This document shows positions 1 to 7,476 of a stretch of DNA of 33,773 nt, piece after piece (position 1 is the first letter of the stretch; the number at the start of each line of letters is the position of its first letter). Both the position numbers and the translations under genes were made by a program. Under the pieces are notes generated by a model. That model worked only from the letters and a program-made list of their open reading frames with translations. It made no database searches and was not told where the DNA came from. The DNA comes from an uncultured Clostridia bacterium (lineage in GTDB: Bacteria; Bacillota; Clostridia; Christensenellales; UBA1242): NCBI GenBank assembly GCA_934747805.1, contig CAKVHC010000011.1, forward strand, positions 1 through 33,773, in the 5' to 3' direction.

Positions 1-994
1 GTCCGAGTCCGATGCCCACCATTGGCACGGATTCGCCAATGAATTTTTGGCTCATATTATCGTATCTGCCACCACCACCAATTGCTCCAGTGAATCCGTA
101 GTCAGTTGCGTAAAACTCAAACACAGTGCCAGTATAGTATCCTTGACCACGTACAATTGTGATATCGAAGCGTGCATGCATTGTGTCAGGTGCAATCTGA
201 TTGATTGTATCCACAATCAGCTGTGCATTGTGGATTAGTTCAGCGTCGATTTTGCCGCTCAACGCTTTCACACCCTCAGTTTTGGTGGCGATGATAAGGT
301 CGAGCAATTTTTCAACTTTTGCATTATCATAACCCTTTTCGATAAGTTCGCCCATCACGCCCTCACGAGCAATTTTGTCAAACTTGTCAAGGCTGATTGC
401 AATGTCTACTTGGTCTTTTGATTCAAAGCCCACATAATCAATTATGGCATTCAATATTCTGCGGTCACTAATGCGTGCTTCCACGTTTCTCAGACCCACA
501 TTGTAATAAGCTTGTAATGCGGTCAAGATGATGTCAATGTCTGCATTAACACTGCCGTCACCGATGATATCTGCATCGCACTGGGTGAATTGACGCAGGC
601 GACCTTTTTGCGGACGTTCAGCACGGAACGATTCGTCGATTTGAATAGACTTGAAAGGGAAGGTCAGTTTCTCACGATTGTTGCACCAAAAGCGTACTAG
701 TGGAACGGTTTGGTCATATTTCAAGCCTTCTGCCACAATGTCCTTTTCAGTTAGATTGGGACGTGTAAGGTCAAGTTCAGCACCACGTTTGATTGTTTTG
801 AACATAAGTTTGGTGTTTTCACCTTCGTCACCGTTTGTCAGCCAATCGAGGCTTTCTAGTATAGGCGTTTTGATGAGATTGAAGCCATTGTTCGCATAGG
901 TGCGTTTGATGATTGAAATCACTTTGTCACGCACACTCATTTCGTTAGGCAAATATTCTTTGCAACCCCTAACTGTGCTTGTGCTGATTTTCAT
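1..994 (-). CDS. hisS: Histidyl-tRNA synthetase (partial, C-terminus off the left edge)
   Basis: Charges tRNA-His with histidine in the cytoplasm. About 331 residues are present out of the usual ~420, so the anticodon-binding C-terminal domain is missing from the window. The reverse-strand translation begins MKISTSTVRGCKEYLP and carries class II motif 2 as FRAERPQKGRLRQFTQCDAD, then the HisRS-specific signature VRGQGYYTGTVFEF and the glycine-rich GAIGGGGRYDNM. The ATG at 994 sits 8 nt after the glyS stop codon, and its strong ribosome site (TAGGAGGAATT) starts with that stop codon, so it is the second gene of the glyS transcript and probably translationally coupled. It therefore comes under the glycine T-box, which is unusual for a histidine enzyme. 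The identification is firm. Confidence 0.96.
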   Translation of the reverse strand, partial: MKISTSTVRGCKEYLPNEMSVRDKVISIIKRTYANNGFNLIKTPILESLDWLTNGDEGENTKLMFKTIKRGAELDLTRPNLTEKDIVAEGLKYDQTVPLVRFWCNNREKLTFPFKSIQIDESFRAERPQKGRLRQFTQCDADIIGDGSVNADIDIILTALQAYYNVGLRNVEARISDRRILNAIIDYVGFESKDQVDIAISLDKFDKIAREGVMGELIEKGYDNAKVEKLLDLIIATKTEGVKALSGKIDAELIHNAQLIVDTINQIAPDTMHARFDITIVRGQGYYTGTVFEFYATDYGFTGAIGGGGRYDNMSQKFIGESVPMVGIGLG

Positions 995-1002
995 AATTCC
1001 TC

Positions 1003-2391
1003 CTACATTTTAATTTCTAAAGTTTTATCTATATAATTTTCGAGTTCGTCAATTGGCAAACGGATTTGTTCCATTGAGTCACGTTCACGAATTGTAACTG
1101 TGTTATCTTCTAGAGTTTGGAAGTCGATAGTTACGCAATATGGTGTGCCGACTTCGTCTTGACGACGATAACGTTTGCCGATTGAACCTGTTTCGTCATA
1201 TGAAACGTTGTATTTTTTGCTTAGGCGAGCGTAAAGAGTCTTGGCTTGTTCACCAAGATTTTTTTGCAATGGCAACACGGCAACAGTGTAAGGTGCGAGT
1301 GCAGGATGCAAATGCAAAACTGTTCGCACGTCGCCGCCCTCAAGCGTCTGCTCGTCGTATGCATCAAGTAGGGTGACAAGCAAAAGTCGATTCAAACCTA
1401 CGCTTGGCTCAATGACATAAGGAATATATTTCTCATTTGTCACTGGGTCTGTGTATTCCATATTTTCGCCACTGCCGTTTTGGTGTGCTGTAAGGTCGTA
1501 GTTTGTGCGATCGGCAATGCCCCACAATTCGCCCCAACCGAATGGAAATTTGTATTCAATGTCTGTGGTTGCGTTACTATAATGGCAGAGTTCTTCTTTC
1601 TCGTGCTTTCTTAGGCGTAAATGCTCTTCATTAATGCCCAACGCTTTTAAGAAGCGAACCATGTAGTTTTCCCAATACTCGAACCATTCAAGGTCGGTGC
1701 CAGGCTTACAGAAAAATTCGAGTTCCATTTGTTCAAATTCACGTGTGCGGAAGATGAAGTTGCCTGGTGTGATCTCGTTACGGAATGACTTGCCGACTTG
1801 TGCAATTCCGAAAGGAACACGCAAACGCAAACTGCGTTGCACATTCTTAAAGTTTACGAAAATGCCTTGAGCTGTTTCAGGACGCAGATAAAGTTGGCTA
1901 GTGCTGTCTTCAGTCACGCCTTGGAATGTCTTGAACATAATGTTGAAATTGCGGATATTTGTCCAATCATGTTTGCCACAAGTAGGGCAATTGATTGGAT
2001 GCTCGGCTATAAACTTTTCCAATTCTTCATTGGTCTTGCCAGCTGGATTGAAATTTACCTTATGCTTTGCCACATAGTTCTCGATTAAGTGGTCGGCACG
2101 CTCACGTGTTTTGCACGCACGACAGTCCATAAGCGGATCGGTCGCTTTGTTTACGTGACCGCTGACTTGCCAAACCTTTGGATTCATCAAAATTGCACTA
2201 TCCATTTCCACATTGTATGGATTTTCACGTACGAATTTTGACATATAAGCGTTCTTAATGTTATTCTTTAATGCAATGCCGAGTGGACCGTAATCCCATG
2301 CGTTCGCAAGTCCGCCATAGATTTCACTACCTTGAAAAACGAATCCACGATTCTTGCATAAATTGACGATTTTATCTAAACTTTTTTCCAT
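1003..2391 (-). CDS. glyQS: Glycyl-tRNA synthetase, homodimeric alpha2 type
   Basis: Joins glycine to tRNA-Gly. At 462 residues it is the single-chain dimeric class IIA enzyme, not the bacterial alpha2beta2 GlyQ/GlyS form. It opens with the family N-terminus (FQGSEIYGGLANAWDYGPLG), then has two CxxC pairs (CRAC and CPTC, around residues 88-145) likely to bind zinc, class II motif 2 (FRNEITPGNFIFRTREFEQ, around 205-223) and motif 3 (GLNRLLLVTLL) near residue 335. The ATG at 2391 follows a near-perfect ribosome site AAGGAGGT. It lies directly downstream of a T-box leader and terminator, so expression should rise when uncharged tRNA-Gly accumulates. hisS follows in the same transcript. Confidence 0.97.
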   Translation of the reverse strand: MEKSLDKIVNLCKNRGFVFQGSEIYGGLANAWDYGPLGIALKNNIKNAYMSKFVRENPYNVEMDSAILMNPKVWQVSGHVNKATDPLMDCRACKTRERADHLIENYVAKHKVNFNPAGKTNEELEKFIAEHPINCPTCGKHDWTNIRNFNIMFKTFQGVTEDSTSQLYLRPETAQGIFVNFKNVQRSLRLRVPFGIAQVGKSFRNEITPGNFIFRTREFEQMELEFFCKPGTDLEWFEYWENYMVRFLKALGINEEHLRLRKHEKEELCHYSNATTDIEYKFPFGWGELWGIADRTNYDLTAHQNGSGENMEYTDPVTNEKYIPYVIEPSVGLNRLLLVTLLDAYDEQTLEGGDVRTVLHLHPALAPYTVAVLPLQKNLGEQAKTLYARLSKKYNVSYDETGSIGKRYRRQDEVGTPYCVTIDFQTLEDNTVTIRERDSMEQIRLPIDELENYIDKTLEIKM

Positions 2392-2441
2392 AAATTAACC
2401 TCCTTATTTAGAATTAACCATCATAAAGTCTGTGAGAGATT

Positions 2442-2474
2442 AAAAAATCCCCACGCAAACTTATTGCATAGGGA
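2442..2474 (-). terminator. Regulated intrinsic terminator of the glyS T-box
   Basis: Reverse-strand hairpin of 11 pairs, TCCCTATGCAA against TTGCGTGGGGA with two G-U pairs and a short loop, followed by six T. It lies between the T-box sequence and the glyS ribosome site, the expected place for the alternative to the antiterminator. Confidence 0.92.
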
Positions 2475-2596
2475 CGATAAAAACTTACCGCGGTTCCACC
2501 CTAATTGGTATAAACCCTCTTTTTTCTTAGTGTCGTCAAGAGCAACGAGTGCCATTTTAGCACTTCCAAGCAAATCGCCACTTTGCTTATTGGATT
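2442..2596 (-). promoter_or_regulatory. Glycine T-box leader with a very short specifier hairpin
   Basis: T-box riboswitch controlling glyS-hisS by transcription antitermination. The canonical T-box AGGGTGGAACCGCGG occupies 2488-2502 (reverse strand) inside a helix closed by ACC/GGT. Its bulge reads UGGA, whose last base pairs with the discriminator U73 of tRNA-Gly. An 11-bp terminator hairpin with a U-tract follows at 2442-2474. The 5' part is odd: the first helix after the predicted start site is only 7 bp (AAGCAAA/TTTGCTT, 2568-2588) and its 7-nt loop GTGGCGA holds a GGC glycine codon at 2577-2579. A second hairpin (AGTGCT/GGCACT) follows. I see no long Stem I with an AG bulge. The T-box and terminator are certain; the specifier assignment is inference. 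Confidence 0.93.
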
Positions 2597-2602
2597 ATCT
2601 TA

Positions 2603-2631
2603 ATTATATGAGTTTGTGGGCAAAAAGTCAA
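2603..2631 (-). promoter_or_regulatory. Housekeeping promoter of the glyS-hisS operon
   Basis: Reverse strand: TTGACT (2631-2626), a 17-bp spacer, and a perfect TATAAT (2608-2603). The predicted start is near 2596, only ~8 nt before the specifier hairpin. The promoter sits just after the uvrC stop codon at 2644-2646, with no terminator between them, so some readthrough from uvrC is possible. Confidence 0.85.
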
Positions 2632-2643
2632 TAGATTTAAAAT

Positions 2644-4473
2644 CTATTTTCCCACATTGTCGGGCTGGTGAAAACTATCGTAAACATTTTTTGCCACTGT
2701 TTTGTTTACGCCCTTAGTGTTTTCTAGGTCGGCTAGGCTGGCTTGTTTAATGTTTTGCAAAGTTTTGTATTTGTCCAGCAAAATGCGTCTAGTCGTTGGG
2801 CCGACACCTTTGATTCCAACAAGTCCGCCTTTGTACTCATTTTTGTCACGGAGCAAGCGGTTAAAAGTGATGGCTGTGCGGTGTGCTTCGTCACGTGCTA
2901 ATTGTAACACACGCAGGGCGTAGCTGCCATGTGGCAAAAGAATTGAACGCTCGCTTTTTGGAGTGAACACTTCTTCCAATCTTTTTGCGAGAGATATGAT
3001 TTCGCCATCATAGCCAAATTCTTTTTTCACTTCTAGGGCGGCGGAGAGTTGACCTTTGCCACCATCGATTACGATTAGGTCAGGCTTTGAACTGAAACTG
3101 ATGTCGTCACTGTCAAACTCACTAAATCGGCGGCGGAGAGTTTCACGCATACTTTCAAAGTCGTCAATAAAATCTACTGATTTAATTTTAAACTTGCGAT
3201 AATGTTTTGGTGCTTTTTTGCCCCCAATAAGCACACTCATGCTGCTCACGGTACTGGTGCCGAACGTGTTGGAAATGTCGTAACATTCAATTCGGTTTGG
3301 AATGCGGTCAAGGTTTAGCTCACGCTTTAGGATCTCAAGTGCACCTGTGGATTGATCATATTCTTTCTTTTCAATAGTTATATTTTTTTGCAAATGCAGT
3401 TTAGAATTTTCCACACACATATTTAAGAGTGTTTTTTTCACTCCTTTTTGTGCAAATTCGTACTTAAAATGCTTATTATATTTTTTTTGCACCATTTCGC
3501 ATAAAATTGTGTCATCAATTTCGCACGAAAGTATAACCGTGTCACACGTATACGCATTAATTTGATAGTATTGAGCCAAAAATTCCGCTAAAAATTCGCC
3601 TTTAGTGAGCGAATAGTCTTTCACGGTGAAACTATTGACCCCAATCATTCGTCCTCCACGCACGACCATTACGCAGAGAGCAGTTTGTTCGCCATTGGAA
3701 TAGGTGTCGAAAATATCGTAGTTGACAATTGTTGGAAGCTGCGTGACCACCTTTTCTTTCAGTCTAGAAAGCATTTTGAGTGAGTCACGGAGTTTGATCG
3801 CCGTCTCATAGTTTTCGCTTTCGCTGGCAATGGCCATTTTCTCACGCAATATCTTTTCAATTTTTTCCGTGTCGCCGTGCAAAAATTTAATGGCATCATT
3901 CACTATTAGATTATAGTCTTCTTGACTAATTTTTTTTGCACAAGGCGCAGAACAAAGGTGCATGTCGTAGAATATGCATGGGCGAATTGGCTTGCTGGTG
4001 GGTGTGATGTGTAGATTGCATTTGACGAGTGGATAGGCGTAATTGATTGTTTCCAATATATCTTTGGCAGAAATGCCTGCAAAGTATGGTCCAAAAAATG
4101 TGTCTTTGTTGTTCATTTTGCGTGTTAAGTCAAATTTTGGGAATGGCATACGCTTGTTGAGTCGAATGTATTGAAAATTCTTGTTGTCTTTTAAAAGTAT
4201 GTTGTAGAACGGCTGATATTTCTTGATCAGAGTGTTTTCCAGAGCGAGCGCATCGTATTCGCTGTTCACCACGAAAAAATCAAAGTCGCAAATGTGGTCA
4301 ACCATGTGTTGAACCTTAGGCAACTTTTCCGTGTTGAAGAAATATTGGCTTACACGATTTTTCAGTTTCTTAGCCTTGCCTACATAGATGACTGTGCCTT
4401 GATTGTCCTTCATAATATAGACACCAGGTTTGAGCGGCAAGGTTTTAATTTTCTGCTCGATTGTGGAATTCAT
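2644..4473 (-). CDS. uvrC: UvrABC excinuclease subunit C
   Basis: Makes both incisions during nucleotide excision repair, acting with UvrB on damaged DNA. About 609 residues, full length. Domains in order: GIY-YIG nuclease (PGVYIMKDNQGTVIYVGKAK, near residues 16-35), a Cys-containing middle region, the UvrB-interacting UVR motif (around 200-235), the RNase H-like second nuclease (IECYDISNTFGTSTVSSM and DLIVIDGGKGQLSAAL) and C-terminal tandem helix-hairpin-helix (GIKGVGPTTRRILL). A TTG lies two codons upstream at 4479, but the ATG at 4473 fits the family N-terminus better. There is no Shine-Dalgarno sequence, and the promoter -10 lies 7 nt before the ATG, so the mRNA is probably leaderless. 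Divergent from the 4601 gene. Confidence 0.96.
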   Translation of the reverse strand: MNSTIEQKIKTLPLKPGVYIMKDNQGTVIYVGKAKKLKNRVSQYFFNTEKLPKVQHMVDHICDFDFFVVNSEYDALALENTLIKKYQPFYNILLKDNKNFQYIRLNKRMPFPKFDLTRKMNNKDTFFGPYFAGISAKDILETINYAYPLVKCNLHITPTSKPIRPCIFYDMHLCSAPCAKKISQEDYNLIVNDAIKFLHGDTEKIEKILREKMAIASESENYETAIKLRDSLKMLSRLKEKVVTQLPTIVNYDIFDTYSNGEQTALCVMVVRGGRMIGVNSFTVKDYSLTKGEFLAEFLAQYYQINAYTCDTVILSCEIDDTILCEMVQKKYNKHFKYEFAQKGVKKTLLNMCVENSKLHLQKNITIEKKEYDQSTGALEILKRELNLDRIPNRIECYDISNTFGTSTVSSMSVLIGGKKAPKHYRKFKIKSVDFIDDFESMRETLRRRFSEFDSDDISFSSKPDLIVIDGGKGQLSAALEVKKEFGYDGEIISLAKRLEEVFTPKSERSILLPHGSYALRVLQLARDEAHRTAITFNRLLRDKNEYKGGLVGIKGVGPTTRRILLDKYKTLQNIKQASLADLENTKGVNKTVAKNVYDSFHQPDNVGK

Positions 4474-4479
4474 ATTCAA

Positions 4480-4507
4480 ATTATATCATAAATTATTTAT
4501 TTGTAAA
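4480..4507 (-). promoter_or_regulatory. uvrC promoter predicting a leaderless transcript
   Basis: Reverse strand: TTTACA (4507-4502), a 16-bp spacer, TATAAT (4485-4480). Seven bases downstream of the -10 is the A of the uvrC ATG at 4473, so the usual start-site distance puts +1 on the start codon. Strong -10, moderate -35, in AT-rich surroundings. Confidence 0.68.
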
Positions 4508-4600
4508 ATTAAAATTAAAAAATAATATTTAAGTTAATTTTTATTTAAGGTAAAAAAAATAAAATGTACTAAAATATTGTTCAAATTAATAAAATATTGT

Positions 4601-5530
4601 ATGAAAGTGCTAAAAATTATTAAAAAATCGCTTTTTTCTATAATTTTATTAGTTTTTTTGCTAATTTCGCCATTTTTTATTTTTAAAAATTTAAATTATT
4701 ATCTCGATGTTAAGGCTGAAAATAAAAAAATGAATATGCTGACCATTTGGCATTGCGAGACATTTGAGGGCGGCAAGGCTAGTCGACTTGCATTTTTGAA
4801 AGGTGTGGCACGAGAGTTTGAAAAGGCTAACAGCGGAGTTGTTGTGTATGTCCGTCTTGTCGAATTGGAAGAAATGGAAGAGTTGTTAGCCGCCCAAGAG
4901 TTGCCAGACTTGTTGTCGTTTGGTTCGGGTGTGAGCCCTAATCTTGCAAGTGTGTTGTGCGAAATTAAAGATGACTATAATGTGGATAAAAAATATCTCG
5001 ATTCCGCCACTGTCAACAATCGTGTTTTGGCTGTGCCTTATATGTTGTCAAGTTATGTCGTTGTAACTAAAACAAAAATAGGTAATGCGAGTGACTACGC
5101 CAATAAAAATAATATAAATTTTTTGGCAGGCAATGTGGATAAAGTTTGCTATGATAAAGGTGATTTGCCAATCGATAAGAGTGAGCACACTACCTACACA
5201 GCCTATCTTGATTTTAAGAATACAAAAGCGCCAGCACTGATTGGCACAATGCGTGACGTGGCACGTCTGACGAATGCGAGCTACACGCAGGATAGTTATT
5301 ATTATCTTCCGACCAATTATTCTAACATGGCACAGTATGTGGGAATGTGCAAAAGCAGCAAATTGAGCGAAGAATTTATCAAATGTCTAGCTGATGAGCC
5401 TACTCAAAAGAAAATTGCAGACGTAGGAATGTTTTCGGTCAGATCTAATATCACATTGTATTCAGCAAGTCCATATTCCGAACTTGAGCAAAATGCCAAA
5501 AGTATAAAGTTGGAGAGATTATGGAAATAG
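4601..5530 (+). CDS. Orphan extracellular solute-binding-like protein, membrane-anchored
   Basis: 309 residues from the ATG at 4601; an in-frame TTG at 4577 is possible but less likely. An N-terminal hydrophobic segment (around residues 9-28) has no lipobox cysteine, so it may act as an uncleaved anchor. The rest resembles family 1 ABC-transporter sugar-binding proteins: LTIWHCETFEGGKASRLAFL near the start, then EFEKANSGVVVYV, PDLLSFGSG and LAVPYMLSSYVVV. It is shorter than the usual 400+ residues and no permease or ATPase lies nearby. The last 10 bases overlap murB, so the two are co-translated. The first ~130 bases are extremely AT-rich. No ribosome site is visible. The fold is likely, the substrate unknown; a role near the cell wall is only guilt by association with murB. 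Confidence 0.72.
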   Translation: MKVLKIIKKSLFSIILLVFLLISPFFIFKNLNYYLDVKAENKKMNMLTIWHCETFEGGKASRLAFLKGVAREFEKANSGVVVYVRLVELEEMEELLAAQELPDLLSFGSGVSPNLASVLCEIKDDYNVDKKYLDSATVNNRVLAVPYMLSSYVVVTKTKIGNASDYANKNNINFLAGNVDKVCYDKGDLPIDKSEHTTYTAYLDFKNTKAPALIGTMRDVARLTNASYTQDSYYYLPTNYSNMAQYVGMCKSSKLSEEFIKCLADEPTQKKIADVGMFSVRSNITLYSASPYSELEQNAKSIKLERLWK

Positions 5531-6507
5531 ACTGTGGAAGAGTGATTAAGACGCATGAAAAGATGAGCAACCACACCACGTTTAGAATTGGTGGAAAGGT
5601 TAATAGACTTGTGCAAGCAAATTCACAACTCGCAGTGTTGAAGACTTTGTACGAGAGTGATTTTCGCAATGAGAAATTGTATTTTTTGGGCGGTGGGTCG
5701 AATACGCTTTTTTCATCAAAAAAGATTGATGCCACAGTTTTGCAATATGTGTCTAACGACATCTATATTGAAAATGGAATGATTGTTTGCTCAGCAGGTG
5801 CGATGATAAGTGAACTATTAAAGTTTTGCGTTTTGCACTCTATATCAGGTTTAGAATTTATGGCAGGAATACCGGGAACAGTTGGCGGTGCAGTGAAGGG
5901 CAATGCCGGCGGAGTTGACCAAGCGATTGGTGATTTTGTCGCTAAAATTTCTGGCTTTGAAATTGCTCAAGAAATTAATGAAAATATTATTGAAAATAAT
6001 CAATTAAATATCAATAAAATCAATAATAAAAAATTCAAAATAAACAATGCGAAAATATTAAAAACCACGAAAAATAATGTAAAAATATGTAAAAAATATT
6101 TAAAAATAAATGAAAATTTCTTTAATTACAGAAAAAGTGAAATTAAAAATAATTTTTTTATATTAAAAATATATTTAAAAATAAATTATGGAAATAAATT
6201 AATTATTGAAAATAAAATAAAAGAATATTTAAGCAATAAAATTCTCCGTCAACCAATGAACAAGGCTAGTGCGGGAAGCATATTTTTGCAAACTGGAGAT
6301 TTTATCCCAGCACGTGCAATCGACAGTCTTGGAATGAAAGGTTTCCGAGTCGGAGGAGCGATGGTTAGCACGCTGCATGCTGGATTTATTGTGAATGACG
6401 GCAATGCAACAAGTGAAGATGTTTTGCGATTGATAGACATCATCAAACGCAAAATTATTGACAACTTTGGCGTGGAGTTGCATACTGAAATACGCTACTT
6501 CGACTAG
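5521..6507 (+). CDS. murB: UDP-N-acetylenolpyruvoylglucosamine reductase
   Basis: FAD/NADPH enzyme that reduces UDP-GlcNAc-enolpyruvate to UDP-MurNAc in peptidoglycan precursor synthesis. 328 residues. The FAD-binding half shows FLGGGSNTLF and GLEFMAGIPGTVGGAVKGNAG. The substrate half keeps YR at Y203-R204, the catalytic Ser region KASAGSIF (S253) and the terminal acid HTEIRYF (E323), so it looks functional and type II-like. Residues ~145-240 are a striking Ile/Asn/Lys-rich stretch encoded by very AT-rich DNA, unlike either flank, although the core NYRKSEI and FFILKIYLKI alignable to the family survive within it. Ribosome site GGAGAG lies inside the preceding gene, which overlaps by 10 bp. 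Followed 45 bp later by whiA. Confidence 0.96.
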   Translation: MEIDCGRVIKTHEKMSNHTTFRIGGKVNRLVQANSQLAVLKTLYESDFRNEKLYFLGGGSNTLFSSKKIDATVLQYVSNDIYIENGMIVCSAGAMISELLKFCVLHSISGLEFMAGIPGTVGGAVKGNAGGVDQAIGDFVAKISGFEIAQEINENIIENNQLNINKINNKKFKINNAKILKTTKNNVKICKKYLKINENFFNYRKSEIKNNFFILKIYLKINYGNKLIIENKIKEYLSNKILRQPMNKASAGSIFLQTGDFIPARAIDSLGMKGFRVGGAMVSTLHAGFIVNDGNATSEDVLRLIDIIKRKIIDNFGVELHTEIRYFD

Positions 6508-6517
6508 CGTTTGGGGG

Positions 6518-6546
6518 TTGACTTATTGGTGTGATTTTGCTACAAT
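6518..6546 (+). promoter_or_regulatory. whiA-dnaE promoter predicting a leaderless transcript
   Basis: TTGACT (6518-6523), a 17-bp spacer, TACAAT (6541-6546), then six bases and the whiA ATG at 6553. The expected +1 is therefore the A of the start codon. Starts 11 bp after the murB stop. Confidence 0.8.
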
Positions 6547-6552
6547 ACAAAT

Positions 6553-7476
6553 ATGAAATATTTGGAGTCTGCTAGGAATCAAATATTAGAGTCATTCAAG
6601 GAACGTAATTGTTGCTTGTATGCCTTTTTGTCGGCAATCATTGGCACCACCACTACGCAATTCGACGGTCGAATGTTCGAATTGCAGTTTGTGGACAATA
6701 CGCAATATCTGTTTATTAAAAAAAGTCTTAAATCGCTTTACGGCGATCGTATTGAATGTGTGGACGGCGATTTTGCTGGCAAAAAGTTTGTGCTTATTGA
6801 TGGTCAAGCTGTCAGCGAGTTGACTGATGACTTGGGACTAGATTTTGTCAAGGGGCAGTTGAGCATTAATAACCGTGTTATTGAGAACGATTGCTGTGCA
6901 CAATCCTTTGCGAAAGGGTGTTTTGTTGGTGCGGGTAGGTTCTACACCAACCAAGATATTAATGCAAAGTCAACCGGATACAACTTAGAGATAGGTTTTA
7001 ACAGTGAATTTATTGCTAAGACGGCAAGCCAGTGTTTTACTAAGCTGGGCGTCAAACTGAAATTTGGCAAGCGATTAGGCCGAACAATTTTGTACCTAAG
7101 GGATAGCGAGCAAATATGCGATCTGCTCACAGTAGTAGGAGCGTTCAAGGCTTCGTTAGAATTTCAAAATGATTTGTCGCTTAGGACAATGAAAAATAAT
7201 CTTAATAGGCAGAATAATTGTTATGATGCCAACCAAACAAAAACGATTAACGCAAGCTTTGAGCATATCAAGGCTATAGAAAGTTTGCAAAAGTCAGGCA
7301 AGTTCGAGTTTTTGGATGCTGACCTTAAACTTATTGCCCAAATTCGACTTGACAACCCTGACTCATCGCTTAGCGAATTGTGCGCAATATTTCCACGCAA
7401 GATCACTCGTGCTGGTATGAAATATAAATTGGATAGGCTGATCGCCATTAGTCAAAAGAAGAAGGGCAAGAAATGA
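6553..7476 (+). CDS. whiA: WhiA-family DNA-binding regulator
   Basis: Sporulation/cell-division-associated protein conserved across Gram-positive bacteria; in Bacillus it affects division and chromosome segregation. 307 residues. The N-terminal homing-endonuclease-like fold includes SFAKGCFVGAGRFY and YNLEIGF (around 118-150); then the family signature MKNNLNRQNNCYDANQTK and a C-terminal helix-turn-helix RLDNPDSSLSELCAIFPRKITRAGMKYKL-type segment (around 262-295). No ribosome site precedes the ATG, and the promoter places the transcript start on it. Its stop overlaps the dnaE start (ATGA at 7473-7476). The rapZ and yvcK genes that usually sit between murB and whiA are absent. Confidence 0.95.
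   Translation: MKYLESARNQILESFKERNCCLYAFLSAIIGTTTTQFDGRMFELQFVDNTQYLFIKKSLKSLYGDRIECVDGDFAGKKFVLIDGQAVSELTDDLGLDFVKGQLSINNRVIENDCCAQSFAKGCFVGAGRFYTNQDINAKSTGYNLEIGFNSEFIAKTASQCFTKLGVKLKFGKRLGRTILYLRDSEQICDLLTVVGAFKASLEFQNDLSLRTMKNNLNRQNNCYDANQTKTINASFEHIKAIESLQKSGKFEFLDADLKLIAQIRLDNPDSSLSELCAIFPRKITRAGMKYKLDRLIAISQKKKGKK

Noticed and set aside
47..899. Plus-strand frames of 63 and 82 residues at the left edge
   Set aside because: Antisense to hisS, which is confirmed by its class II motifs.
4566..4602. A further leaderless start at the 4601 gene
   Set aside because: TAAAAT at 4590-4595 has the right distance to the ATG and no ribosome site exists, but there is no -35 worth naming and the region is so AT-rich that such matches are expected by chance.
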